DNA from: Torulaspora globosa
Lineage: Eukaryota; Ascomycota; Saccharomycetes; Saccharomycetales; Saccharomycetaceae
Assembly (NCBI RefSeq): GCF_014133895.1
Contig: NC_050727.1
Span: 992,001 to 1,056,000, forward strand
Direction of reading: 5' to 3'
DNA: 64,000 nt
Part shown: positions 38,599-49,701 of the stretch, one piece after another
Layout: each line of letters opens with the position of its first letter
Numbering within the stretch: position 1 is the first letter of the stretch
Program-made: the position numbers and the translations under genes
Notes under the pieces: generated by a model
Seen by the model: only the letters and a program-made list of their open reading frames with translations
What the model was told of the DNA's origin: nothing
The model's database searches: none

Positions 38599-40147
38599 TT
38601 ATGCAGGAGTGAAGCGTCCACGCTGGCTTGGTCGCCCACGATTGTTAGAACCACCTCTGTAGTTGTGTTTGTAACTTGAACTGTCGCCCGTGCTTTCATG
38701 CAAGAATCCACTGGCAGGTTTGAACATGGAATATCGTTTTTCATCCTGATGGCCGCCACCAGATCCTTGACCTTGTGGCTGGTTGTTTCTTGAATCATTG
38801 GAGCTTTGTGAGCGATTAGGCTTGCGGGACTGATAGTTTTCGTTCTCGTTATACTCACGGTTGGCCTGATAGCGCGACCCACCTCGACCACCGCCGCGAC
38901 TGCCGCCGCGGCCGCCGCGGTAGCCATGACCTCTAGAGTGACCTCCACGGCCCCCTCGTGGTGAGCGCTGGTACGAGCCACGTTGGGGCTCAACGGCGTC
39001 GCCAGCTCTCTCCGAGTTTTTAAAAGTGAATTTACTCGACTCTTCGTCGCCTGAGTTGTTGTTATCAAGCTCATCCTGCGCCAACGTTGCTGCAACAGAG
39101 TTGTCCATATCTGCAGCGGCCAACGTAGCACGGTTTGGGAGCGGGGAGGGAGATGCGGTGCTGTGAGCACTGGAACCCTGCTTCTTGCTCTCTTCTGCTG
39201 ATTTCTTGACCACTTCCAAATAGCTCAATGGCTTCTTCTTTTCCTGTTCTTCGGGCGCCTTCTTCAAAAGCGTAACTTTTCCCGGTTGCAGCAGACTGCT
39301 CTGCTCTCCCCCGCCCGAGAGTCTCCTCAGCGTCGCAGTATCCTCTATGTGCAGTTTGGCAACCTTGTCCTCTATCTCGAGGATCTTGGACTGCGTATCC
39401 ACCGGCTTTGCCAACCCGAACGGATTGGACTTGCGTCTGGGTTCCAAGTACGGCCTGGACGCACTGTCCCTCGGATCCTTCAACAGCTCCCCCTTCAGCC
39501 TGTACTCCTTGAAATCTTCGAACTGCGCCGGCTCCAGCTTGATGTTGTGGATCTTCATGAGCGGCGTGGTCCAGTACTTGAGCACTTTGTCCATATCCCG
39601 CCCGGAGTAAAGCTCCACGAACCCTACCTTGCTGGTCCGCTTGAAATTCTGCTCAAAAACACCACCTTCTTTCAACGTCGCGATACTGGGGTTCCTGTTG
39701 AGCTCCCAGAACAGCTTAAACTTCACAAACTTGGTGTACTTCTCGTGGAACAGATCCTCGATATCCGCGTCCGAGAACCGAGGAGGCAGTAGCGAGAATT
39801 TCACAATATATGGCGGACCCCGGCTGGAAAACCCGCCACCTTCGCCGCGATCCCCGCTCCCATGCGCCATATATCCGCCTCCATGGTGTGACTCCCCTTC
39901 CGCTCTTCCCACTCCTCTCTTCCCCTTCAACAGATCAATGTTCGTCGTGTTGGTTATAGCATCCAGGTTAATGTCCTCCTCGTTCCAGACTGACTCTCCC
40001 AGACTATCGTCGCCGAGAAACTCCTCCAACGACATCTTCTTGATCCCACCATTGTTACTAGCACCTGAACAATCACCGTCGTCAGTAAATCTTGCTCAAA
40101 CACGATCCAAAGCCCGTTTCAGCCCCGAAAAAACTCCACATACTCAT
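38599..40147 (-). CDS. PSP2: RGG-motif protein Psp2, probable 4-nt first exon
   Basis: An RNA-binding, P-body-associated protein that in S. cerevisiae suppresses splicing and polymerase defects and promotes autophagy-factor translation. The intact frame from ATG 40035 codes 478 residues (MSLEEFLGDD); an RGG-rich stretch lies at about 360-395 and Ser/Gln-rich tails follow. Upstream I see a likely intron: ATGA at 40147-40144, a GTATGT donor at 40143, TACTGAC at 40087-40081 and a CAG acceptor ending at 40065. Splicing adds 11 residues in frame and starts MSASNNGGIKKMS. S. cerevisiae PSP2 (YML017W) is also an intron gene. If unspliced, translation starts at 40035. Confidence 0.88.
40065..40143 (-). 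other. predicted PSP2 intron
   Basis: 79 nt: GTATGT donor (40143-40138), TACTGAC branch-like sequence (40087-40081) and CAG acceptor (40067-40065), 17 nt past the branch A. The first exon is only four coding bases (ATGA). Confidence 0.65.
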
Positions 40148-40634
40148 AATCCGCACTTTCCAACCTGTTCCGCAGCGATTCCGATCCCTAACTCGACACC
40201 AGTCCTCTATTCTCTCCGTCCTGTGCTCATCAATCCCTGTATAGTCCTGCAGTTCGCCAAATTTCAGACTGCCGTACTTACGGCCAAAGCCCTCATCGCC
40301 GGGCAAAAGAGCCTCCAGCGGCACACACGGCAGCGATTGACCTCCCAGCTGCCGCCGACACCCTTCTGGAGGCCACCGGGACCGCCCAACCTGCCCTTCA
40401 GCCTGCTCAAACCGCTGCCTGGGCCATAAAACGGTCGATTCGAAGTTATCACGGTGCGTCACGTGACCAAAACGCTTATTTGGCGGTGAAAAATTCCTGG
40501 AAGCCACAGTTGCGGCGCACGCTGAACGAGGCCAGGTTGAGCTATAAGCAGGCGATGAGCTGAGCATTGGATCTGATCAGTTGTGCTGGGGAGGTGGCAT
40601 TGGCGATTGGGAAGACCGGAGCAGCTTGTCTAGG
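40148..40634. other. divergent PSP2/YML018C promoter region
   Basis: 487 bases. A palindromic E-box GTCACGTGAC at 40458-40467 matches the Cbf1 consensus RTCACRTG on both strands. It is not followed by an AT-rich stretch, so it is not a centromere CDEI. Plus-strand frames here lack support. Confidence 0.5.
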
Positions 40635-41783
40635 ATGATCTCGAAGTTCAGTAAGAGATGGAGTCTCGGGCTGATGATGCTTGGGCTGGTAATTGTGCTT
40701 TGGGTGGTGTCTTCGTTCTTGATAAGCCTGATATTTGAGGACAATTCGTACAGGAAGCCGTTTTTCATCACATATGTCAACACAGCAGCGTTCACCATGT
40801 ATCTGCTGCCGACGGCGAGGGCGGTGGTGGCCAAGTACTGGAGAACGGGACAGCTGAAGATCCGGGAGGAATTGCGTCTGGAGGAGGAGGAAGCAGAGGT
40901 CGGGAGTGGTTTGTTGCGCAAGGACGAGGACGAGGGTGGTGTCGAGAGGCTTTCGCTGCGGGAGACCGTGAAACTGAGTGCGGAGTTCTGTGTTCTGTGG
41001 TTTTCGGCGAACTTTGTGACGAATGCGTCGCTGGCGTACACCTCTGTAGCTTCGCAGACCATTCTGTCGTCGACTTCTTCGTTTTTCACGCTGTTTGTCG
41101 GGGCGTTGTGCCATGTCGAGAGGGTCAGCAAGGTCAAGGTCGCTGGATCGGTGGTGTCGTTTGTTGGGATTCTGCTGGTGACCAGGTCGGACTCGACACA
41201 GTCCAGGGCGGGCCAGGTGAAGCCTCTGCCGGGAGCGCGTGTCGAGCAGGGCGCGTCGAACGAGCCGCTGGTGACGTTGATAGGCAACGTGCTGGCGCTG
41301 TCGGGCGCGCTGCTGTACGGTGTCTATAGCACGCTTTTGAAGCGCAGGGTGAAGGACGAGTCTCGCGTTAACATGAAGATCTTCTTCGGTTGCGTGGGGT
41401 TACTGACGCTGCTTTTCCTGTGGCCTTCGATGGTCGTGTTGGACTATTTGGGTTGGGAAACTTTCGAATGGCCCAGTTCGACTCGAGTGGTGGTTGTGAT
41501 AGTTTGCAACTGTCTGATCACTTTCGTGTCCGATTTCTGCTGGGCGAACGCCATGCTGCTGACAAGCCCGCTCACGGTCACCGTGGGGTTGAGCGTCACT
41601 ATTCCGTTCGCGATGTTTGGCGATGTGATCTTCAAGCGGAAGCCGATGACTTTGCTGTATCTGACCGGAGCCATGCTGATACTGGGAGCGTTCTTCATCA
41701 TAAATAGAAGTTCGGAGGAGGAGAACTTGGAAACTCTGATAGAAGATTCAGACCGACATTCCAATGTTGTGGCGACCGCATGA
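40635..41783 (+). CDS. vacuolar-type DMT-family membrane protein, YML018C/THI74-like
   Basis: A 382-residue protein with about ten membrane helices of the drug/metabolite transporter superfamily (SLC35F-like), matching the S. cerevisiae pair YML018C and YDR438W (THI74). The family block LWFSANFVTNASLAYTSVASQTILSSTSSFFTL and its sequel with GALCHVE are present (about 135-170), along with the second-half GALLYGVYSTLLKRR block. The substrate is unknown; THI74 is thiamine-regulated in S. cerevisiae. First ATG in frame is 40635. It converges on OST6. Confidence 0.9.
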   Translation: MISKFSKRWSLGLMMLGLVIVLWVVSSFLISLIFEDNSYRKPFFITYVNTAAFTMYLLPTARAVVAKYWRTGQLKIREELRLEEEEAEVGSGLLRKDEDEGGVERLSLRETVKLSAEFCVLWFSANFVTNASLAYTSVASQTILSSTSSFFTLFVGALCHVERVSKVKVAGSVVSFVGILLVTRSDSTQSRAGQVKPLPGARVEQGASNEPLVTLIGNVLALSGALLYGVYSTLLKRRVKDESRVNMKIFFGCVGLLTLLFLWPSMVVLDYLGWETFEWPSSTRVVVVIVCNCLITFVSDFCWANAMLLTSPLTVTVGLSVTIPFAMFGDVIFKRKPMTLLYLTGAMLILGAFFIINRSSEEENLETLIEDSDRHSNVVATA

Positions 41784-41865
41784 ACTACTTTCTGGCATTC
41801 CTGACACCTAATACGCATCTTTCTCGTGATAAAGATCTCTAATAAGTCATCTTACATATTTTCTA

Positions 41866-42840
41866 TCAATATGCAAATGGGTATTCTGGGTTTTTGATCT
41901 TGAAGCATCCGATAAAGTAGCAGAAGGTGTAGCATATGACACAGGCGATTACCGTGGTACGCAGGCTTGCCCCGTTGGATTCTTGTGTGCTTTTCGGACT
42001 CACGATGAGGAACACCGTGAGAGCGCCCATTGCGATGTACATCATCGACACCGTGAATATTTCGATACCAAATTGCCAGCCCATGCCACCGCTGAAATAC
42101 ATGATCTGGCCCTTAGGGTCGCGGGCTATGAAGGGGATAGAGTTCATCTGTGTGAATTTGTAGCCTGTAATGCTCAGCATTAGAATTCCAAACGACAATA
42201 ACATGCAGAAGAATTTGGCCTTATTCGGAATCAGCGGGAGCACTTTACGCTTGAACAGTGAGAACGCAACAACGAACACGGCAAAATAAAGTGCAAACTC
42301 TCGATACTCGAAATCTTCATTGATCCCAATGTACACCTTCAGCACTTTGGCTAGAAAGTCGGCAAAATGAAGAGGCGTCTTGACGCTATTTGCTGACATC
42401 TCATATTGGTAGAAGGCCGACTTCTGCCAGCTAAACGGCTCGCCCTCCTCAGGAGGCGGGAATATTAACACATGCGGAATCGTAGTCAGTCCCAGATCCT
42501 GGACCAGTTTGTTATTCTCACTGACATCTACTTTTAAAAACAGCACCTTGGAATCAGGAACTTGCTGATGAGTAGCTGCCGATACTTTCTGAAAGATTGG
42601 GTCGAAACCGTTGCACATATCGCAGATCAAACCCTGCTTGTTGCTTTTCGAAGTAGTGATGAACAGAACTGCATAGTAATCGGGCAACCCTTGGCTTAGC
42701 TCCTTATAATTGTCTTCGGTAACTCTGATTACACCATTAGAATCCTCTAACGATAGCACCTCGCTAGCATCTAAAAACGCATAAGAAACCTCTTGCAAGA
42801 GTATTGTAACCCATAAGAACCATATCTGACCGAGATTCAT
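41866..42840 (-). CDS. OST6: oligosaccharyltransferase subunit Ost6
   Basis: A 324-residue subunit of the ER N-glycosylation complex (S. cerevisiae Ost6, 332). A signal peptide (about 1-22) precedes a thioredoxin-like lumenal domain with the redox motif Cys73-Asp-Met-Cys76, and four membrane helices occupy about 175-315. The Ost3/Ost6 family uses this motif to hold substrates through mixed disulfides. First ATG in frame is 42840; a GTG seven codons earlier is not a start. Position matches YML019W. It is divergent from LRS4 over only 152 bases. Confidence 0.95.
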   Translation of the reverse strand: MNLGQIWFLWVTILLQEVSYAFLDASEVLSLEDSNGVIRVTEDNYKELSQGLPDYYAVLFITTSKSNKQGLICDMCNGFDPIFQKVSAATHQQVPDSKVLFLKVDVSENNKLVQDLGLTTIPHVLIFPPPEEGEPFSWQKSAFYQYEMSANSVKTPLHFADFLAKVLKVYIGINEDFEYREFALYFAVFVVAFSLFKRKVLPLIPNKAKFFCMLLSFGILMLSITGYKFTQMNSIPFIARDPKGQIMYFSGGMGWQFGIEIFTVSMMYIAMGALTVFLIVSPKSTQESNGASLRTTVIACVICYTFCYFIGCFKIKNPEYPFAY

Positions 42841-42992
42841 TTCAATTGCTGATTCACTCACGCCCCACCGAGCTCTTTTATAGCTATATTCCTTTTAGCC
42901 ATCACATTTTGGCAATATTTGGTAAAGGAAGCGGACAAGGTTCAGTATTGTACTAACAGTTGTTCAGCAGATTGAAGGATAAAGCCCTCGAA

Positions 42993-43763
42993 ATGAGTAC
43001 CCTAGTTCAATTGCTTGCTACGTACTACAAGGCAGTGCTTGAGAGCGAGAGGATCTATTACGAGAATGTGAACATATACGCTTCTCCCTCGACAGGCACA
43101 AATTCATCAGGTTCCGATTCATCTTCGAGGGTCGTAGAAGAAATGTTTCTGCTTCAACGCCAGGTTAGCCAATTGACAGCTGAGATCCAGTCGTTGCGCA
43201 GGGAGAACGATGACTTGAAGAGTCTTCAAGCGACTCACAAGGCGTTGATGGAATCTAAGCTCAATAACTCCAAAAAGATTATCGAGAAATTAAAGAGGGA
43301 GCAGCGCAACGACCAGGCTGCAGCATCTAACGAATCAGCTACTACACCTCCGCCAGCAAAGCTCAGGAAGAAACAAGCGCCTTTTCATCTTTTGTCGCCT
43401 ATGAATTCAAGAAAACTTGATGGGCGGACACAGAACAATGCCAATGAAGCAACATCCCAGCCTACTCGGTTGCGTTACGTTCTGAAGGGCGGCCATCAGA
43501 CTCTCTTCGACGGAGATCAAACCATGGAAAATCTAAGTGCTGATCGCAGTGAGGAAGCGATATTCGTTAATTCGCTAAAGCATAAGGATGAGTTGGCTAA
43601 CATAGTCTTACCATCTGATGCTCTATCGGACAATGACGGGACACAGGCGCCTGGCAAGCTGAAGAAATCGCAGCCAGCACTTGGTGGTGTGGATGTTTCA
43701 AAGAGAAAACGAAAACTCATCCGTAAACGCATTCAAACAGCGAATTCTGATAATGATGACTGA
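42993..43763 (+). CDS. LRS4: monopolin subunit Lrs4
   Basis: A 256-residue protein matching S. cerevisiae Lrs4 (YDR439W, 347) in its N-terminus (MSTLVQLLATYYKAVLESERIYYENV), a central coiled coil (about 55-110) and a basic C-terminal RKRKLIRKRIQT tail. Lrs4 binds Csm1; the pair co-orients sister kinetochores in meiosis I and silences rDNA from the nucleolus. The shorter length falls in the disordered middle. Start: ATG 42993, which aligns with the known N-terminus; the open frame 11 codons upstream starts with TTG and is likely leader. Confidence 0.87.
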   Translation: MSTLVQLLATYYKAVLESERIYYENVNIYASPSTGTNSSGSDSSSRVVEEMFLLQRQVSQLTAEIQSLRRENDDLKSLQATHKALMESKLNNSKKIIEKLKREQRNDQAAASNESATTPPPAKLRKKQAPFHLLSPMNSRKLDGRTQNNANEATSQPTRLRYVLKGGHQTLFDGDQTMENLSADRSEEAIFVNSLKHKDELANIVLPSDALSDNDGTQAPGKLKKSQPALGGVDVSKRKRKLIRKRIQTANSDNDD

Positions 43764-43849
43764 GATCATTTGTCGTAATAAGTCTATAAATATTGCTTTT
43801 GAGATCACGGCATATTTTGGACCAGGAAGAGCGACCGGCACTCTTCTAT

Positions 43850-45673
43850 TTACAACCTTGACCTAAGACCATTCAACCTGTATTTAACGTCTTTCAGCTG
43901 CTTGGTGTCAGGCTGCCAATCCTCGAATTCGTTGAATAAGTGGCTGATTTCGCCTGGGTCAAGGTGAGCGTTCGTTTCATATAACAAACCTCTCATGCAC
44001 CAAGGAAGGTGATACGGGTTGGACCCCAGATTTTTCAATTGGAACGGCCTAAACTCCACTGGAACATCTGCGGGGACGTCAGTCGTCTCAAGGGCAAACC
44101 TTAGACCCAGCTCATAGACCTGCTCCTCATTATACACAGTTGAGTGCCCTCCTCCCGTTAATGTCCCCGCCAAAGAGGAACTGATCTCTTTAATAATACC
44201 ATGATCGTCGTATCCAAGGTTCAAAAGTGTTCCGGCAATGTTCAGCAGCCGCGTTAAAAATGCTGGGGTTCTGGATCCTCGGTCGATGAACGTGGCCCTA
44301 AACATGTTGGGATGATTAGCGAAGAGGCATATCGAAGAATATAGCGGGACCAGTTGATCGTTGATTGAACCGACAAACGTAATCTTGACTCCACTTCCGA
44401 TAATAATCCTTATACTTCGCATTAGCATTTTAGATAGCATCGAGTCGAACTTTTGGAACTGAAACAGCTCCCTTAATGATTCCCTTTCAATGGTTTGATA
44501 AGCACGAACAAAAAGGGTTTGGTCAGCGCCATAGAAAGGACCGTTATTGATTCCAGCCATAGCCACTATCGATATGATCTTTTTGTTCCTCGATAATGGC
44601 ACTTCTTCGCCTTGAAAAAACTTGGTGCTATCTAGGTTAATAATGCCAGCGTCGATCAGTTGCGAGAGTAGCATGATTGTTACGGGACAGCCCTGGGAAT
44701 GCGCCACGAAATAAATGAAGTCCGCTTCATTGATCTCTTTGAGCCAATTCCTCATCACATCAAAGAAAAAATTCACACGATCCAAGACTTCTCCTTCTCT
44801 CTCTAAAGCAATCTTACTGATTTCAATCGATCTTCCATGCTTATGGAAATACTTCAAGACAACCTCCTCAGCTTCTGACACGAACTTCATCGAAGTCCCC
44901 GTCGGCTCGCCGATGAATGGTCTTATCATTTTAGTTGGAAAAAATCCATGGACCCCAACTATTAAAACTTTAATAGGGCACTTTCCACCACTTGACAACT
45001 TATACAAGCTTTCCTCGGGACCCCTCTGATAAAGACAGGCCTGCCGCTTACGCTCGCCCGACGCGATGTGCCAACTATGCGCTATCGTGCTTAAAGAGCT
45101 GCTCAGCGAAGTCCACGCCGATTTGCGCGGTAAGACATCAAAGTTGGGCACCACAATATTGGGATTCTGTTTTTGCAAAACCTGCGACTCTCTTTCTTCT
45201 GTTATCTCTGTGTCTTTCTTACTCCTGTACAGAATCGCATCATCAGAATGAGGTATAATCTCATTCGTCACGGAGGGAACACTGGAAGCAGCAGCTGCCA
45301 CTCGTTCCGTTTCTCCCGTATCTGTAACCTGCTCTGTAACGTGAGACTGTCTTCCCCAAAAGAAGCGAACTCGGCCTTTCGCTTCGCTCCCATTCTCTGC
45401 CTTAACAGCATCCTCCTTAGACCCAGCATTATCCTGCTTCACATCTCGTGGCGATACCGCAGTCCTTACATCGCCACCATCACTTGAAGCACCTTGGGTC
45501 TCAGCATTCCCCTTCATTCTCGTCTCTTCACCATTGTCTTCTCGACTCGAAACTAAGTGAGAAGACCTGCGACTGATAGGTCTTCCCTCTTTCGGCAAAG
45601 TTGTAACCTCCGTTTTGCCATTTCCTCCCGATGATTTGGAACTTCCCTGCGATGAAGGGGTACCAGATCCCAT
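43850..45673 (-). CDS. alpha/beta-hydrolase-like protein, YML020W family
   Basis: A 607-residue protein matching the uncharacterised S. cerevisiae YML020W by position and likely sequence. A Ser/Thr-rich N-terminal region (about 1-190) precedes a hydrolase-like core: [22 protein letters not shown] near 240-262 (strand plus oxyanion loop) and a nucleophile elbow [10 protein letters not shown] near 324-333. Residues like these suggest a lipase or esterase, but no substrate is known. The first ATG is 45673; the frame is open 26 codons further upstream, to TAG at 45752-45754, and codes a Trp-rich WLSKWW stretch, so the true start may be non-AUG. It is convergent with LRS4. Confidence 0.82.
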   Translation of the reverse strand: MGSGTPSSQGSSKSSGGNGKTEVTTLPKEGRPISRRSSHLVSSREDNGEETRMKGNAETQGASSDGGDVRTAVSPRDVKQDNAGSKEDAVKAENGSEAKGRVRFFWGRQSHVTEQVTDTGETERVAAAASSVPSVTNEIIPHSDDAILYRSKKDTEITEERESQVLQKQNPNIVVPNFDVLPRKSAWTSLSSSLSTIAHSWHIASGERKRQACLYQRGPEESLYKLSSGGKCPIKVLIVGVHGFFPTKMIRPFIGEPTGTSMKFVSEAEEVVLKYFHKHGRSIEISKIALEREGEVLDRVNFFFDVMRNWLKEINEADFIYFVAHSQGCPVTIMLLSQLIDAGIINLDSTKFFQGEEVPLSRNKKIISIVAMAGINNGPFYGADQTLFVRAYQTIERESLRELFQFQKFDSMLSKMLMRSIRIIIGSGVKITFVGSINDQLVPLYSSICLFANHPNMFRATFIDRGSRTPAFLTRLLNIAGTLLNLGYDDHGIIKEISSSLAGTLTGGGHSTVYNEEQVYELGLRFALETTDVPADVPVEFRPFQLKNLGSNPYHLPWCMRGLLYETNAHLDPGEISHLFNEFEDWQPDTKQLKDVKYRLNGLRSRL

Positions 45674-45932
45674 CGCTTCTTGTTCACAATGGCCCTCTTC
45701 ACAAGAAGGAGACCCTGTGTTCCACCACTTTGACAACCACAAATCTGTACACTATTATTCGTCACCCAACAAGCTCAGAAAGACTGGCTTCCAAACTTAT
45801 GTCGTCTGTGAAGTTGATAGCTCTTTGTTAGCCATTACACGCGAGTGTAATAAGCTATCGCGAGCCTTAGACAAAACACATTGATGTGACAGCTACCTTA
45901 GAAATGGCCAATTCAGCCCCAGTCGACCTGCT

Positions 45933-46988
45933 ATGAGTGTTGATGCTAAGAGGAAACAATCTACGATCGAGCAGTTTTTTGGAAAGAGCTCCAAGAAGGT
46001 GAAACTGGTGGAGAAGAAAGAAACGGTACACGCCGGGGTTGACGCGTCAGTTGAGATCGAAACTGAGGTTCAGAGGGCTGGCCAAGAGCAGCTAGCAAGT
46101 TGCTCGAGTTCAGAAGGTGCTGATGCGATGAGCAACAAACTTACGGTGTCATTGAGCCCGTTCTTACGGAACTTACTCACTCTCGAGATCGAATCTATGG
46201 AATCTTCGTGGCTTAAAGAGTTGCAAGGGGAGTTCAGGAAACCGTACTTCGTGAAGCTCAAGCAATTCGTTACCAAGGAGCAGCAGGGCCATACGGTGTT
46301 CCCTCCAGCGCGCGATATCTACTCTTGGAGCAGGCTGACGCCATTCGATAAAGTGAAAGTGGTGATAATCGGCCAGGATCCGTACCACAACCACAACCAG
46401 GCCCATGGGCTGGCATTCAGCGTTAGACCGCCAACTCCGGCGCCTCCTTCGTTGAAGAATATTTACAAAGAGCTCAAACAGAACTATCCGGATTTCGAGA
46501 TCGATAATACAAAGGGTGATCTGACGCCTTGGGCTCTGCAGGGAGTTCTGCTGCTGAATACAGCCCTCACTGTGAGGGCACACAATGCAAATTCTCATGC
46601 AAAACAGGGCTGGGAGGTTTTCACGAGGAAGGTCGTCGAAGCACTTGTGAAGGACAGAGAGCAAGACGGGAAGAGTCTGGCTTTCTTGCTATGGGGAAGC
46701 AATGCGATTAAGATGGTCGAATCGGTATTGAGTAAATCTTCCCTGTCGCAGAAGAAGAATCTCAAAGTATTCAAATCGGTGCATCCTTCGCCATTGAGCG
46801 CCAACCGTGGATTCTTTGGTAACAATCACTTCAGGCAGATTAACGACTGGCTATATAACGAGAGGAAAGAAAAGATGATTGACTGGAGCATAGTGCCAGG
46901 CTGTCACCTGGAGGAAGTCCAGAGGGCCAATTCGACCCTGGAAGCGTCCAAAACTGATAATGTCCCAGAAGTCCAAATAGATATCTGA
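45933..46988 (+). CDS. UNG1: uracil-DNA glycosylase
   Basis: A 351-residue base-excision-repair enzyme that removes uracil from DNA. The water-activating motif GQDPYH lies at about 147-152 and the Leu-loop HPSPLSANRGFFG at about 284-296. The N-terminus has a PCNA-interacting motif, Gln9-x-x-Ile12-x-x-Phe15-Phe16. The S. cerevisiae protein has about a dozen extra N-terminal residues serving mitochondrial import; here no upstream in-frame ATG exists before a TGA. Position matches YML021C. Start: ATG 45933. Confidence 0.97.
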   Translation: MSVDAKRKQSTIEQFFGKSSKKVKLVEKKETVHAGVDASVEIETEVQRAGQEQLASCSSSEGADAMSNKLTVSLSPFLRNLLTLEIESMESSWLKELQGEFRKPYFVKLKQFVTKEQQGHTVFPPARDIYSWSRLTPFDKVKVVIIGQDPYHNHNQAHGLAFSVRPPTPAPPSLKNIYKELKQNYPDFEIDNTKGDLTPWALQGVLLLNTALTVRAHNANSHAKQGWEVFTRKVVEALVKDREQDGKSLAFLLWGSNAIKMVESVLSKSSLSQKKNLKVFKSVHPSPLSANRGFFGNNHFRQINDWLYNERKEKMIDWSIVPGCHLEEVQRANSTLEASKTDNVPEVQIDI

Positions 46989-47131
46989 AGCAAGACTCTT
47001 ATAAACTTTTAAGTACAACTCTCACCCGCTGGGGCCTCACGGGCTACTTCTCTTGGATCGCGTTGCGAGTAACGTCTTTCTCCAGTTGAGAAAGATTGCT
47101 TCAGTTGAACCTACCGGTTATTGAAATCTAG

Positions 47132-48904
<1,773 letters not shown>

Positions 48905-48966
48905 GTGACCAGTCAATAATCAGTTTATAAAATATAACACTCGCCATACTTAACTGTCCAAAATAA

Positions 48967-49530
48967 TCACTTTTTCAGAGATTCCTGCTGGGCATTCAGC
49001 AACGTGAAAATTGGGCTAGATAACTTCTCTCTACCCTTCAAAAAGTCCAATTCCATGACGAAGCAGTATTCGAGCACATTGGCACCCACCTGTTTGACCA
49101 ACTCCCCCGCCGCTAACGCAGAGCCACCAGTCGCGATGATATCATCCACAATGACCACGTTTGAGTTGGCAGGAATCGCCTCCCGTTGCATCTCAAACAC
49201 ATCGGTCCCGTACTCCTTCTGGTAAACAGCTTGCACCAACTCACCAGGCAGCTTGCCGGCCTTCCTCACAGGGGCGAACCCGACACCAAGTGCAAGTGCC
49301 AGCGACGGTCCGAAAAGGAAGCCTCTGGACTCCAACCCGACAATGTAATCGATTTGGCCGCTGGGAAACTTCTCCTCCAGGTGCATCTTGAATGCATCAA
49401 TCAACTTTTGGAACAGTATTGGACATCTAAAGATGGGCAAAAAGTCCTCAAAAAGCACTCCCTTCTCCGGGAAATTTGGGTACTGGTGCAGAGCGGCCTT
49501 CAACTCCTGGGCATAAGCTTCGACGGACAT
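48967..49530 (-). CDS. APT1: adenine phosphoribosyltransferase
   Basis: A 187-residue enzyme that makes AMP from adenine and PRPP (S. cerevisiae Apt1, 187). The PRPP-binding motif VVIVDDIIATGGSA is at about 125-138, and the flexible-loop region RKAGKLPGELV at about 88-98. APT1 (YML022C) and APT2 (YDR441C) are S. cerevisiae duplicates; one copy stands here in the ancestral position. Start: ATG 49530. Confidence 0.96.
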   Translation of the reverse strand: MSVEAYAQELKAALHQYPNFPEKGVLFEDFLPIFRCPILFQKLIDAFKMHLEEKFPSGQIDYIVGLESRGFLFGPSLALALGVGFAPVRKAGKLPGELVQAVYQKEYGTDVFEMQREAIPANSNVVIVDDIIATGGSALAAGELVKQVGANVLEYCFVMELDFLKGREKLSSPIFTLLNAQQESLKK

Positions 49531-49701
49531 TGCAAGCTTCGCTTGACGGATCTACCTTCTTGCGAAGTGTGTAATTGGCTTTATAAGCTTCACTGTTGGT
49601 CAGAAAATTTTTAGCCCATAGTATCTCTTACTGTTAGCCATACAGAGGAAGGGAAGCTCGCTGCTAGCGGTGGGATCATGTCACCATAACGATCACAATT
49701 G

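Noticed and set aside
39629..40429. 266-codon plus-strand frame opposite PSP2
   Set aside because: Antisense to PSP2; low-complexity composition and no ATG-based protein features.
40458..40467. Centromere CDEI
   Set aside because: No AT-rich CDEII of about 80-160 bases and no CDEIII follows.
40542..41287. Minus-strand frames of 190 and 236 codons opposite the YML018C-like gene
   Set aside because: Antisense shadows; the plus-strand frame codes a clear ten-helix membrane protein.
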